64,000 bases of DNA from an uncultured Bacteroidota bacterium (GCA_946186925.1 CAMHPA010000005.1:1-64000); one strand, 5' to 3'. Shown: positions 16,722-26,655, counted from the stretch's first letter. Notes: generated from the sequence alone by a model not told the origin. A program made the numbers and translations.

Positions 16722-18608
16722 ATGTGCGGAATAGCAGGCATTTATGCAGTTACACCCGAAGGGGCTGAAAAATTTCCGTTAGTGAACGATGCCGTGCGGC
16801 TACTGTCGCGGCGCGGCCCCGACTGCCAAAAGGTTTACACCGACAAGCGCATCTGTCTGGGACACGCGCGGCTGTCGGTCATCGACTTGAGCGAAAAAGC
16901 CAATCAGCCGATGCACGATTCCACGGGGCGCTACACCATAGTATATAATGGCGAAGTGTTCAACTACAGGCGTCTGCGCGAAAAACTCATCGACAAAGGA
17001 TACAAGTTTACATCTGAAAGTGACGCTGAAGTTGTTTTGTACCAATACATTAACGACGGCCCGAAGTGCCTTGACAAGTTTGTGGGCTTTTTTGCGTTTG
17101 CCATCTACGACAAAGTTGACGACGTGCTTTTCATTGCCCGCGACCGCATGGGGCAGAAACCGCTGCTCTACTGGCAGGGGCACGACCGCATTGTTTTTGC
17201 GTCGGAAATGAAGGCGATGATGGCGCTCGGCGTGCCACGAAAACTTGATATGACATCGCTTTTCGCCTATTTGCAGTTCAATTATATTCCGTCGCCCGAC
17301 ACCATTTTTGAGAACGTGAAAAAACTCAATCCTGGGCATTACCTGATGGTGAGCAACGGACAGACGAAGGAAGTCAGATATTACTCAATACCATACAATT
17401 ACAGTAATCTGGAAGTGATGGATTACGAGCACGCGCAGCGGATGTTGCGCGAGTTGATTGAGCAGTCGGTGGCAGAGCGTCTGGCGGCCGATGTGCCTGT
17501 TGGTGCGTTTTTGAGCGGCGGCATCGATTCGTCGGTTATTGTGGCCGAAGCATCGAAGCACGTTGATCAACTCGACACATTTTCAATCGGTTACGCCGAT
17601 GATCCGTTCTTTGACGAGACTCGCTACGCGCAACTGGTGGCCGACAAGTTCCACACCAACCATCACGTTTTCAAACTCACCAACAACGACCTTTTCGGCT
17701 GTCTTTACAACGTTCTCGACTACCTTGACGAGCCGTTTGCCGACTCGTCGGCCATTGCGGTGAACATCTTGAGCCGCGAGACGCGCAAGCACGTAACGGT
17801 GGCGCTTTCAGGCGATGGCGCCGACGAAGTTTTTGGCGGCTACAACAAGCATCTGGCGCACTACAGAGCGCTCAAGGGCGGTCTTGCAAACACTCTTGTC
17901 AGGATGGCTAGCCCACTTTATGAAATGCTTCCGCAGTCGCGCAACACAAAGTTCAGCAACAAGATACGCCAACTGAACCGATTCGCCAAAGGATTGAAAT
18001 TGAGCGAACAAGACCGTTATATGGCCTGGGCGTCGCTGATGGACGAAGACACCGCATCGCGAATGCTCAACCGCAAAGTGCTGATTCAGGACAATAACCG
18101 TCGCAAGTTCAACATTATCAGTTGTATACGCGACGATAAGCAGATTGGCGACATTCTGTACGCCGATATGCAACTGGTGCTGGTGAGCGATATGCTTTTC
18201 AAGGTTGACATGATGAGTATGGCCGAAAGCCTTGAAGTGCGCAGCCCGTTCCTTGACCACCGACTGGTGAATTTCGCATTCTCGCTACCATGCAACTATC
18301 TGGTAAACAGTCGAAAACGCAAAATGATTCTGCAGGACGCATATCGTCAGCAACTGCCATACGAACTCTACAACCGCCCGAAACACGGATTCGAAGTGCC
18401 GTTGCTCAACTGGTTCCGCGGTGAGTTGCGCTCAACCATCGAGACTGATTATCTGAACGATGACTTCATCCGTGAGCAGAATATTTTCAATCCCGAAATG
18501 GTGCGGCAACTCAAGGAACAGATGCTCTCGAAAAGCCCCGCCGACTCACAGGCACACATCTGGGCGCTCATCGTCTTTCAGCATTGGTGGAAGAAATATA
18601 TGCTTTAG
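16722..18608 (+). CDS. asnB: Asparagine synthase (glutamine-hydrolysing)
   Basis: This is a 628-aa two-domain amidotransferase. The N-terminal class II glutaminase begins MCGIAGIY with Cys2 as nucleophile. The synthetase domain carries the PPi loop SGGIDSS at about 263-269. It makes asparagine from aspartate and glutamine, or amidates another carboxylate. Its position directly before an exopolysaccharide block leaves open a role in amidating a sugar acid; many polysaccharide loci carry such AsnB paralogs. The leader is the 16-bp tandem repeat. Confidence 0.9.
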   Translation: MCGIAGIYAVTPEGAEKFPLVNDAVRLLSRRGPDCQKVYTDKRICLGHARLSVIDLSEKANQPMHDSTGRYTIVYNGEVFNYRRLREKLIDKGYKFTSESDAEVVLYQYINDGPKCLDKFVGFFAFAIYDKVDDVLFIARDRMGQKPLLYWQGHDRIVFASEMKAMMALGVPRKLDMTSLFAYLQFNYIPSPDTIFENVKKLNPGHYLMVSNGQTKEVRYYSIPYNYSNLEVMDYEHAQRMLRELIEQSVAERLAADVPVGAFLSGGIDSSVIVAEASKHVDQLDTFSIGYADDPFFDETRYAQLVADKFHTNHHVFKLTNNDLFGCLYNVLDYLDEPFADSSAIAVNILSRETRKHVTVALSGDGADEVFGGYNKHLAHYRALKGGLANTLVRMASPLYEMLPQSRNTKFSNKIRQLNRFAKGLKLSEQDRYMAWASLMDEDTASRMLNRKVLIQDNNRRKFNIISCIRDDKQIGDILYADMQLVLVSDMLFKVDMMSMAESLEVRSPFLDHRLVNFAFSLPCNYLVNSRKRKMILQDAYRQQLPYELYNRPKHGFEVPLLNWFRGELRSTIETDYLNDDFIREQNIFNPEMVRQLKEQMLSKSPADSQAHIWALIVFQHWWKKYML

Positions 18609-18713
18609 TCCATTTTAGGCGGTTCGCCATAAAATAAAAGCCCGCGACATAAGCAAAAACTGCAGTTTTTTAGCAAATTGCGAAGCATTTGCACGAAAAA
18701 CGGGGGGAAGATT

Positions 18714-19961
18714 ATGCCGCGTATTTTGAGAATAATAAACAGATTTAATTTGGGTGGTCCGACATACAACGCGGCATATCTATCGCGCTATATGCCAAAC
18801 AATTACGAGACCTTGCTTGTGGGCGGCATCAAAGAAGACGACGAAGAAAGTTCGGAATATATTGTGCGGGGACTGGGCATTGAGCCGATTGTAATTCCCG
18901 AAATGCGCCGCCAACTGAACGCCCAAAACGATTTGGCGGCCTACCGCAAAATTACCGAACTGATTCACGATTTCAAACCCGACATTGTGCACACGCACGC
19001 GTCGAAGGCGGGAACTGTTGGGCGTTTGGCGGCCATCCGCAGCCACGTGCCTGTCATTGTCCACACCTTCCACGGACACGTTTTTCACTCGTATTTTGGC
19101 AAGAAGCAGACGAAAATGTTTCTAAACATTGAACGCGGGCTGGCCGAACACACGTCGCGCATCATCGCCATCAGTCAAAAGCAGAAAGATGAGTTGTGCG
19201 ACACCTTCAAAATAGCACCGTCAGACAAGTTCAGTATTATTCCACTTGGCTTTGATTTACAACGCTTTACCGAAGATAAGGAACAACGCCGACGCAAGTT
19301 CCGCTCAACATTCAATCTGGCCGACGACGAAGTGGCCATCGGCATTGTGGGGCGACTGGCGCCTGTCAAAAACCACAAGCTTTTCATTGATGCCATCGCG
19401 AAAGCGAAACAGCAGACAACGTGCAAGTTACGGGCATTTATCATTGGCGATGGCGAGTTGAAGGCCAACCTGATGGCGCAGTGCGCCGAACTTGGGTTGA
19501 GCACGGCCACGACTGACGGTTACGAGCCCGCCACGGTGGCCGATGTCACCTTCACATCGTGGATTCGGAACGTTGAAGTGGTCTATCCTGGACTCGACGT
19601 GGTGGCTATGACATCGCTCAACGAAGGCACGCCCGTGAGCCTGATTGAAGCGCAGGCGGCCAACGTACCGATTGTCACTACCAATGTGGGCGGAATTGAA
19701 AATATTGTAATACAGAACGATACAGCCGTGCTTGCGGCCAACGGCGATGCCGATGATTTTGTCGAAAAACTGCTACCTGTGGTCGAAAGCGCCGAAATGC
19801 GCCAACGGATGTCGGCCAACGGCTGGACTTATGTGAAAGACAAGTTCCACTACACGCGGCTTGTGGCCGATGTGGACAGGCTGTATCAGGAACTGCTTGC
19901 CGACGCTGAAAAACAAAACAAGCGGCAAAGGCATTTTTTTATAAATTCGCAACCTGAATGA
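18714..19961 (+). CDS. GT4-type glycosyltransferase
   Basis: This GT-B fold enzyme (415 aa from MPRILRIINRFNLGG) is predicted to add a sugar to a lipid-linked glycan at the cytoplasmic face. The start at 18714 is preferred over the ORF-track start because a strong GGGGGGAAG lies just before it. The Rossmann halves are visible, with an acceptor-side GGPTYNAAYL loop, HTHASKAG, and a donor-side GIVGRLAPVKNH and TSLNEGTPVSLIEAQA (EX7E-like). The stop overlaps the next gene (ATGA). Confidence 0.88.
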   Translation: MPRILRIINRFNLGGPTYNAAYLSRYMPNNYETLLVGGIKEDDEESSEYIVRGLGIEPIVIPEMRRQLNAQNDLAAYRKITELIHDFKPDIVHTHASKAGTVGRLAAIRSHVPVIVHTFHGHVFHSYFGKKQTKMFLNIERGLAEHTSRIIAISQKQKDELCDTFKIAPSDKFSIIPLGFDLQRFTEDKEQRRRKFRSTFNLADDEVAIGIVGRLAPVKNHKLFIDAIAKAKQQTTCKLRAFIIGDGELKANLMAQCAELGLSTATTDGYEPATVADVTFTSWIRNVEVVYPGLDVVAMTSLNEGTPVSLIEAQAANVPIVTTNVGGIENIVIQNDTAVLAANGDADDFVEKLLPVVESAEMRQRMSANGWTYVKDKFHYTRLVADVDRLYQELLADAEKQNKRQRHFFINSQPE

Positions 19962-20722
19962 AACGTTTAAAAACGATATCGCTAATTGTTGCCGCGCTTT
20001 GTGGATTGAACCTGATGCAAAGTTGCAAAGTATTGTATCCCAATCAGATGCTCAAAACCGATTCGGGTTACAATTTCGACGATGTTGAAGAGAACCAACC
20101 CGAATACGTCATCAATCTTTACGACAAACTCGATGTTCGCGTCTACACTAACAATGGCGTGCAACTAATTAATACAGAACAAGGTGGCGGGGCTGTTCAG
20201 CAGCATACAAACACTGTAGGCTATCTGGTCGACAGCGACAGCACCGTCAAACTGCCAACCATCGGACGCGTGAAAGTGGCAGGAATGACCGTCACTGCCA
20301 CCGAAACGCTGCTTGAAGGAATGTACAAGCAGTATTATCAGGAACCATTTGTAAAAGTGAACGTTACCAACCGCCGCGTGATAATTTTCCGTTCAGGAAG
20401 CAGCAGCGGCAGCGTGCTCAACATCAACAACGAAAAGTTCACCCTGATTGAAGCGCTGGCACAGGCTGGCGGCATCGACGACTTGGGCAAAGCCTACAGA
20501 ATCAAGGTTTTGCGTGGCAATCTGAAGAACCCGAAAGTCTTTCTCTACGACATTTCGAGCATCGAAGACGTAAAAAAATCGAACCTTGTACTGCAATCGA
20601 ACGATATAATCTACGTTGAAAGGCGTCCGCGATACGTCAACCGCACCCTTTCCGAAATAATGCCATACGTATCGATATTCAATACGGCGATACTTATCTA
20701 TCTGACAGCAAAGAATTTATAA
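19958..20722 (+). CDS. wza: Wza-type polysaccharide export lipoprotein
   Basis: This outer-membrane polysaccharide export protein is 254 aa. The lipoprotein signal is MKRLKTISLIVAALC up to the lipobox LMQSC. The polysaccharide export (Poly_export) domain is centred on YVINLYDKLDVRVYTNNG and VDSDSTVKLPTIGRVKVAG. An SLBB-like domain follows (LVLQSNDIIYVERRP), with a C-terminal hydrophobic segment (MPYVSIFNTAILIYLTA), as in Wza helical pores. It overlaps the glycosyltransferase gene by 4 bases and the Wzc gene begins 3 bases after its stop. Confidence 0.9.
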   Translation: MKRLKTISLIVAALCGLNLMQSCKVLYPNQMLKTDSGYNFDDVEENQPEYVINLYDKLDVRVYTNNGVQLINTEQGGGAVQQHTNTVGYLVDSDSTVKLPTIGRVKVAGMTVTATETLLEGMYKQYYQEPFVKVNVTNRRVIIFRSGSSSGSVLNINNEKFTLIEALAQAGGIDDLGKAYRIKVLRGNLKNPKVFLYDISSIEDVKKSNLVLQSNDIIYVERRPRYVNRTLSEIMPYVSIFNTAILIYLTAKNL

Positions 20723-20725
20723 CAA

Positions 20726-23110
20726 ATGAAACAAACACGCATACCGCTGATTAACGACAATTTCGACTTGTCAATCTTTCTGCAGATTCTGCGCAAAGGC
20801 TGGTGGGTGTGCGCTGCGATGCTTCTGCTGTCGGGCACGGCCGCATTCCTGTATATGCGCTACACAGCGCCGCTCTATGAGTCGTCATGCGTGATTCAAA
20901 TCAACGAAGAAGACCGCAACGCAAGTATGCTCAACTTCTCGAATCAGTACAACAAAACCGACCTGTCGAAAGTGCTTGAGTTGATGCGCTCGAAAGAGTT
21001 TCTGAAAAAGGCTCTGAGCGAGTTGCCGCTTGAGATTTCGTACTTCAACGAAGGCACGTTCATGTCGTTCGAGATGTACCCCGACACACCTTTCAAAATT
21101 GAACTGGCATCGCATAATGGCGACCTTTACAACAAGCCGTTTTATGTTGATTTCACCGACTCGCTGACAGCAAAAATCACTTTTAAAAACGCAAGAAATG
21201 CTGGTTCACAAACAATTAAACTCGATGAGTGGGAACAGGTGGGTAACACTATGCTCAAGTGCTCGGTGAACAACCGAAAGGCCATCGACGAGCATGCATC
21301 GCGCCTTGGCGAACGCTATTTTGTGATTATCAACAACCCGAACAACATCATCAGCGAGCACAGTCGCAACCTTGATATCACGCTGCTCAACTCGGCCGCG
21401 CAGACCATCAAGATTACCTACGCAAGCCACAACGCCAACAAAACATGGCACATTGTGAACACCATTGCTGAAGAGTATCTGAAATACGATGTTCGGAACA
21501 AGCGCGAGAGTTCGGCCAACATTCTGGCTTTCATCGATGAGCAACTGAAGTCGATTTACAGCAGCCTTGACGAGACCGAAAAGCAGATTCAGTCGTTCAA
21601 AAAAGAGAACAAGATTAAGTCGCAAAACGGCCCCGCAGTGAGCGCTTCGACGCAGAAAATTGAGAGCCTTGAAGAAAAAGTCAGTGAGATTGACTACGAA
21701 CTGCTTGCTATTGAGCAAATTAAGGCAAAACTTGAAGCGGGCGGCGACATCAACACCTACGAGATGCAGGCGGCGCTGGCTGGAACCAAAGCCGCACAGA
21801 CAATGGGCAACATCCTGGCCAATCTGCAACGCATAATCGACGAACGTCAGCAACTGCTTAACAGCCTGACAATCGACAACATAAAGGTGAAACAAGTTGA
21901 GAAGCAACTCGACAATCAGATTACGCTCACCATCGATTTTGTGAGTACCATTCTCACCCGTATGCGCGAGCAACGCGCTGAATATCAAGTGCAAATCAGC
22001 GAACTTGAAAAATGGCTGTTCAACGAGAAAAACTACGACGAACTTGAATACGCACGTCTGCAACGGATGTACGATGTGAATCAGACCTACTATAACCAAC
22101 TGATTGACAAGAAGGCAGAGTATCTGATTTCGCAGGCGGGCTACATCTCGCGCAACACCATTCTTGAGTCGGCCACAATGCCTGTTGAGCCCATATCGCC
22201 AAAAGCGGGCAGCATCTATCCCGTATTCATTCTGCTTGGGTTGATTATTGGTTGCATCTATTTGATTATCCGATATTTAGTATATAACGAAATTACATCG
22301 GCGAGTATGGTGCAAAACTACACCAAGGCACCGATTCTGGGGGTGATTCCGCAATATGAAAGCCCCGTCGAAGTGTCGCAACTGCTGGTGATGAAAGACC
22401 CGCATTCGCCTTTCTCTGAAGCATTTAGGTCGATACGGTCGAACCTGCAATTCATTTCGCACGGCGCCGAAGCCAACATTCTGACCGTGTCGTCGACCAT
22501 CTCGGGCGAAGGCAAAACGTTTGTGGCCATCAACCTTGCGGGCATCATCGCCACATCGGGCAAAAAGGTGGTTCTGCTCGACCTTGACTTGCGCCGCCCG
22601 CGCATCCATCAGGGTTTCAAAGTTGAGAACCAATGCGGCATCAGCACCATTCTGATTGGCCGAAACAAGATTGAAGATTGCATCCATCACACTGAAATTG
22701 AGAACTTTGATTTCATTACGGCAGGGCCGATTCCGCCCAATCCGTCGGAATTGGCGGGTAGCAAAGAGATGGACAATCTGGTTGACGAACTTCAGAAAAA
22801 GTACGACATCATCATCATCGATACACCGCCTGTGGGCATTGTGTCGGACGCTGTAGTTAGTTTGCACAGAGCCACTTACCCGATTTATGTGATGAAAGTG
22901 GGCGTGTCGAAACGGCAGTTTATTGAGAACGTGAACCTGCTGCGCACTGAAAAGGGAATGGAATATCTGTCGATAATTTTGAACGGCGCCAATATAAAAA
23001 CGCATTCCTACAACGGTTACGGATACGGCTATGGTTACGGCTACGGCTATGGCTACGGCGAGACAAAAAAGAAAACTCGGCACTTGTTCGGTGCCAAAAA
23101 AACGGTTTAG
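20726..23110 (+). CDS. wzc: Wzc-type exopolysaccharide co-polymerase and tyrosine autokinase
   Basis: This 794-aa inner-membrane protein sets chain length and drives export with Wza. It has a first TM helix at about 28-46, a Wzz periplasmic domain with long coiled coil (LDETEKQIQSFKKENK), a second TM at about 495-517, and a cytoplasmic BY-kinase. Walker A is TISGEGKT (about 590-598), Walker A' is LLDLDLRRPR and Walker B is IIIIDTPP. The C-terminus ends in a Tyr cluster made of a perfect (GY)7G repeat before basic ETKKKTRHLFGAKK, the predicted autophosphorylation site. It is tightly packed between wza and the WecA-like gene. Confidence 0.92.
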   Translation: MKQTRIPLINDNFDLSIFLQILRKGWWVCAAMLLLSGTAAFLYMRYTAPLYESSCVIQINEEDRNASMLNFSNQYNKTDLSKVLELMRSKEFLKKALSELPLEISYFNEGTFMSFEMYPDTPFKIELASHNGDLYNKPFYVDFTDSLTAKITFKNARNAGSQTIKLDEWEQVGNTMLKCSVNNRKAIDEHASRLGERYFVIINNPNNIISEHSRNLDITLLNSAAQTIKITYASHNANKTWHIVNTIAEEYLKYDVRNKRESSANILAFIDEQLKSIYSSLDETEKQIQSFKKENKIKSQNGPAVSASTQKIESLEEKVSEIDYELLAIEQIKAKLEAGGDINTYEMQAALAGTKAAQTMGNILANLQRIIDERQQLLNSLTIDNIKVKQVEKQLDNQITLTIDFVSTILTRMREQRAEYQVQISELEKWLFNEKNYDELEYARLQRMYDVNQTYYNQLIDKKAEYLISQAGYISRNTILESATMPVEPISPKAGSIYPVFILLGLIIGCIYLIIRYLVYNEITSASMVQNYTKAPILGVIPQYESPVEVSQLLVMKDPHSPFSEAFRSIRSNLQFISHGAEANILTVSSTISGEGKTFVAINLAGIIATSGKKVVLLDLDLRRPRIHQGFKVENQCGISTILIGRNKIEDCIHHTEIENFDFITAGPIPPNPSELAGSKEMDNLVDELQKKYDIIIIDTPPVGIVSDAVVSLHRATYPIYVMKVGVSKRQFIENVNLLRTEKGMEYLSIILNGANIKTHSYNGYGYGYGYGYGYGYGETKKKTRHLFGAKKTV

Positions 23111-23116
23111 CGGACT

Positions 23117-24175
23117 ATGACTTTGTATTTTAGCATATTTTTTCTGTCGGTTTTTTGTTTGACAATGGGCGTGCACGCTTTTTTCTTGTCGCGTTCGCAA
23201 CGTCAAAACATTAAGAAACACAACATTACAGGCGAGCGATGGGCGTCGCAGCGCAAACCGATGCTTGGCGGCGTCGGTTTTTTTGCGGGCTTTGCGATAG
23301 GTGTTCTGGGATGGATTATCTTTGGCTCTCGCTCGGCACAAACAGTTGACGGACAACTTGTTGCTGGTATTTTGGCGGCCGTCAGCCTGGCGTTTGTTAT
23401 GGGGCTGATTGACGATGTTTTCAACACTTCGCCAATGTTCAAGTTTGCAATGCAGTTTGCCGTGGGCGCGATTCTGATTGTGTGCGGAATCTATATTCAG
23501 ATATTTGATAATCAGTGGCTTAATTATGCGTTGACGCTGTTTTGGGTTGTCGGCATAATGAACTCGCTCAATATGCTCGACAATATGGATTCCGTCACCA
23601 ACACAATGTGCGTGATTGTGCTTGCGGGCATTCTGGTGATGCTTCTTTCGCCTGTGCGCGATATGTTTTTTGTCCTGCTGATTTTGTCCACACTTGCTTC
23701 AATGATAGCCTTTTACAAGTTTAACTGGCATCCATCGAAAATGTATATGGGCGACAACGGCTCGCAGTTTTTGGGCGCGTTTATGGCCATTATGAGCATC
23801 CGCTACCTGTGGAATCCTGCGGCGGCCGAACTGTCGAACCCCGTTTATCCGTTTCTGATTGTCTATCTGGCATTTCTGATACCTATTACCGATACGGCCA
23901 CCGTCACCATCAACCGTTTGATGCGCGGTCAGTCGCCGTTTGTCGGTGGCACCGACCACACCACGCATCACCTTTCGTACCGCGGCTTGAGCGACCGTCA
24001 GGTGGTTTGCCTGCTGGGCGCCATCAACATTGTTTCGACATCGGTGGCAGTGTGGTTCCTGCTGATGCCGCCAAAACAAGCGTGGCCGCTGTGGGTGGCA
24101 GGCTGCGCCGCAGTTGTGGTGTCGGGGTTGCTCTATGCCAACACCAAGGTTACCAAACCCAAACAGAAAAAATAA
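23117..24175 (+). CDS. WecA/MraY-like polyprenyl-phosphate sugar-1-phosphate transferase
   Basis: This 352-aa polytopic membrane enzyme is predicted to start a glycan by moving a sugar 1-phosphate to undecaprenyl phosphate. It shows GLIDDVFNTSP (Asp pair), SLNMLDNMDSVTN, the MYMGDNGSQFLG motif and GGTDHTTHHL near the C-terminus. It follows wzc by 6 bases, so it is probably the initiating enzyme of the exopolysaccharide locus. The donor sugar (often GlcNAc-1-P) is not determinable here. Confidence 0.88.
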   Translation: MTLYFSIFFLSVFCLTMGVHAFFLSRSQRQNIKKHNITGERWASQRKPMLGGVGFFAGFAIGVLGWIIFGSRSAQTVDGQLVAGILAAVSLAFVMGLIDDVFNTSPMFKFAMQFAVGAILIVCGIYIQIFDNQWLNYALTLFWVVGIMNSLNMLDNMDSVTNTMCVIVLAGILVMLLSPVRDMFFVLLILSTLASMIAFYKFNWHPSKMYMGDNGSQFLGAFMAIMSIRYLWNPAAAELSNPVYPFLIVYLAFLIPITDTATVTINRLMRGQSPFVGGTDHTTHHLSYRGLSDRQVVCLLGAINIVSTSVAVWFLLMPPKQAWPLWVAGCAAVVVSGLLYANTKVTKPKQKK

Positions 24176-24220
24176 TGTAGGGACGCGATTCATCGTGTCC
24201 GTTCGTGCAATTCGCAAATT

Positions 24221-25177
24221 ATGAAAAATCAGATAATTACAATTATAGTTTCGGCGTTGGTTTCGGCCGCTGTGGCGTTTGCCGTGGTGCGGTTTTTCAA
24301 TACGTCCAACGAGTTCACCGTCAGTCAGGTTACCGATGCGGTGCCAATGCCTGACAATCTGATATTTATGGGCGAAACGGTGCCAATCCACAACTTCGAC
24401 ACCCGCGAGAGCCTTGACCGTGAGTTGCAGGTGAACCGCCTTTGGCACTCGCAAACCATTCTGATGCTCAAACGCGCTCACCGCTATTTCCCTGTCATTG
24501 AGCCGATTCTGAAAGAAAACGAAGTGCCCGACGACCTGAAGTACATTGCCGTTATTGAGAGTTCGCTGATGAACGTGGTGTCGCCGTCGGGCGCCAAAGG
24601 ATTCTGGCAGTTTCTGGGCGGCACGGCAAAAGATTTCGGCCTTGAAGTGAACGATGAAGTGGATGAACGCTACAATCTTGAGAAATCGACCATCGCCGCA
24701 ATCGCGTACTTCAAGCGGATGAAAGACAAGTTTGGCTCGTGGACAATGGCCGCGGCGTCATACAACATCGGTGGCAACGGTCTGGCCAAATTCGCAGGGC
24801 AGCAAAAGAGCAACAACTACTACGACCTTGTGCTTGGCGAAGAAGCGGGGCGCTACGTTTTCCGCGCCATCGCCATCAAACAGATAATGGAAAATCCTGA
24901 AACATACGGATTTGCAATGCCGAAAGACGAACTCTATCAGCCGATTCCCTACTCGGTTGTGGAAGTTGACAGCACCATTGCCGATATGGCCGACTTCGCC
25001 TTTGAGCACGGCACTAACTACAAGATGCTCAAACTGATGAACCCCTGGCTTCGCAGCACAAAACTCACCAATCCGAAGCGCAAAACGTACTCGATAAAAA
25101 TCATCGACCCGAAGTATCGGATTGTTGAAACTGACACGTCGCTGTTCGTCTTGCCGCAAGACATTGAACTGAATTAG
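24221..25177 (+). CDS. Membrane-anchored lytic transglycosylase (SLT fold, GH23)
   Basis: This 318-aa peptidoglycan-cleaving enzyme has an N-terminal uncleaved anchor (IITIIVSALVSAAVAFAVV). The SLT domain has catalytic Glu at about residue 112 (YIAVIESSLMNVVSP), then GAKGFWQFLGGTA, AAIAYFKRMKD and MAAASYNIGG. No LysM is evident. It closes the exopolysaccharide block by position, 45 bases after the WecA-like gene; local wall opening for polysaccharide assembly is possible but inferred. Confidence 0.88.
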   Translation: MKNQIITIIVSALVSAAVAFAVVRFFNTSNEFTVSQVTDAVPMPDNLIFMGETVPIHNFDTRESLDRELQVNRLWHSQTILMLKRAHRYFPVIEPILKENEVPDDLKYIAVIESSLMNVVSPSGAKGFWQFLGGTAKDFGLEVNDEVDERYNLEKSTIAAIAYFKRMKDKFGSWTMAAASYNIGGNGLAKFAGQQKSNNYYDLVLGEEAGRYVFRAIAIKQIMENPETYGFAMPKDELYQPIPYSVVEVDSTIADMADFAFEHGTNYKMLKLMNPWLRSTKLTNPKRKTYSIKIIDPKYRIVETDTSLFVLPQDIELN

Positions 25178-25433
25178 CCCCTATTTGGCGCCCGCCGCCG
25201 CCGAACATTGCCCCAATTCATCGAAAAAAATCATCGCCACACGCTATAAACGATTGATTTTTTGACTAATATCGCCAATCGATTTTCTAATCGAAAAAAC
25301 AGCGCTTATTGATAAATAGTAAAAAATACAATTTATATTTGAGTGGCTGATTTTCGGTTACGAGAGTCGGATTAAAAAAAAACAAACGTTTGCTTTGGCA
25401 GACACAATTACTACTAAACTAAATACTTTTAAA
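25178..25433. other. Intergenic region before the arabinose block
   Basis: About 250 bases with no gene. On the plus strand it contains TATATTTG at 25334-25341, an exact -7 match with a TTG 22 bases upstream, giving a leader of about 85 bases before the epimerase ATG. A local inverted repeat around AATCGATTTTCTAATCGA (about 25277-25295) could be an operator. The arabinose regulator of this group is not encoded in the window. Confidence 0.4.
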
Positions 25434-26615
25434 ATGAAAAAGGTTTTATTTGCATTGAGTGCCTTGGCTATGGTTGCCTGCACTTCGAAACAGCAATGCC
25501 AACTTCCGCTTGCCGACAAGGCGAATTTCGCGAAAGAAGTTGACGGAAAACAAGTTAGTTTGTTCACCATTAAGAACGATGCTGGCGTGACAGCACAAAT
25601 CACCAACTACGGCGGACGTATTGTCAATCTTTTCGTTCCCGACAAAAACGGTGCTTTTCAGGATGTTGTGATGGGTTTTGACAACCTTGACCAATATCAG
25701 TCATCGAATGACGGTCTCTATTTTGGCGCACTCATCGGCCGCTACGGCAACCGCATCGGTGGCGCATCGTTCAAGATTGGCGAAGAGACTTTCAATGTTG
25801 ACGCCAACGAGCGCCGCAACTCGCTGCACGGTGGCAAAAAAGGCTATTTTGCAGTGGTTTGGGACGGCAAACAACTCAACGACAGCACTTTGGAACTGTC
25901 TTACCTGTCGGCTGACGGCGAAGCAGGTTTCCCTGGCAACCTGAACGTGAAGGTTGTTTACACCATCACCAAATGCAACGCCATCAAGATTGAGTACTTT
26001 GCCGAGACTGACAAACCGACTGTTTGCAACCTTACAAACCACTCGTTCTTCAACCTTTCGGGCGATGCTTCGACAACCATCAACGACCACGTGCTGATGA
26101 TTAACGCCGACAGTTACACCCCTGTTGACTGGTCGCTGATTCCGACTGGCGAAATCGCTTCGCTCGACAACACCCCGCTCGACTTCCGCACACCGACTGC
26201 CGTTGGTGCCCGCATCGACAGCGTTCGTGGCGGATATGACCACAACTATGTTCTGAACGACTCGGCTAAATGCTGCAAGAGCGGTCTGACACTCGCTGCC
26301 ACAGTTACAAGCCCTGTTTCGGGTATCACAATGAAGGTGCTCACCAACGAGCCTGGTCTGCAATTCTATGCAGGCAACTTCATCTCTGGCAAAGAGACTG
26401 GCAAATACGGCAAACTCTATCCGCGCCGCGGCGCTCTCTGCCTTGAGACTCAACACTTCCCCGACAGCCCGAACAAAGAGAACTTCCCGTCGGTTGTGCT
26501 GAATCCTGGTGAGAAATACTACAGCGTCTGCGTTTACGCCTTCTGCAACAAAGAGTGCTGCGAGAAAGACGGCAACAAAGAATGTTGCGAGAAAGAAAAT
26601 TGCGAGAATAAGTAA
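25434..26615 (+). CDS. galM: Aldose 1-epimerase lipoprotein (mutarotase)
   Basis: This enzyme interconverts alpha and beta anomers of aldoses. From MKKVLFALS it is 393 aa with a lipobox (MVACTSK), so it is predicted to be membrane-anchored outside the cytoplasm. The ORF-track start 13 codons earlier would bury the signal. Family motifs are GRYGNRIGGASF, RRNSLHGGKKG, NLTNHSFFNL (catalytic His) and YDHNYVLN, with Glu in PGLQFYAGN-type context. It is unusual in ending with a Cys-rich repeated tail (NKECCEKDGNKECCEKENC). It is the first gene of the arabinose block, 40 bases before the symporter. Confidence 0.9.
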   Translation: MKKVLFALSALAMVACTSKQQCQLPLADKANFAKEVDGKQVSLFTIKNDAGVTAQITNYGGRIVNLFVPDKNGAFQDVVMGFDNLDQYQSSNDGLYFGALIGRYGNRIGGASFKIGEETFNVDANERRNSLHGGKKGYFAVVWDGKQLNDSTLELSYLSADGEAGFPGNLNVKVVYTITKCNAIKIEYFAETDKPTVCNLTNHSFFNLSGDASTTINDHVLMINADSYTPVDWSLIPTGEIASLDNTPLDFRTPTAVGARIDSVRGGYDHNYVLNDSAKCCKSGLTLAATVTSPVSGITMKVLTNEPGLQFYAGNFISGKETGKYGKLYPRRGALCLETQHFPDSPNKENFPSVVLNPGEKYYSVCVYAFCNKECCEKDGNKECCEKENCENK

Positions 26616-26655
26616 ATCAACAATTTACAATACGTAATAATCAAAACAATTTTTT

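Noticed and set aside
18655-18672. Terminator after asnB
   Set aside because: AAAACTGCAGTTTT is a perfect palindrome but has no loop; strand-wise folding would be unstable, and it lies just before the next gene of the same block.
22277-23356. 359-aa minus-strand ORF
   Set aside because: Antisense to the wzc kinase domain and the following gene; no recognisable motif.
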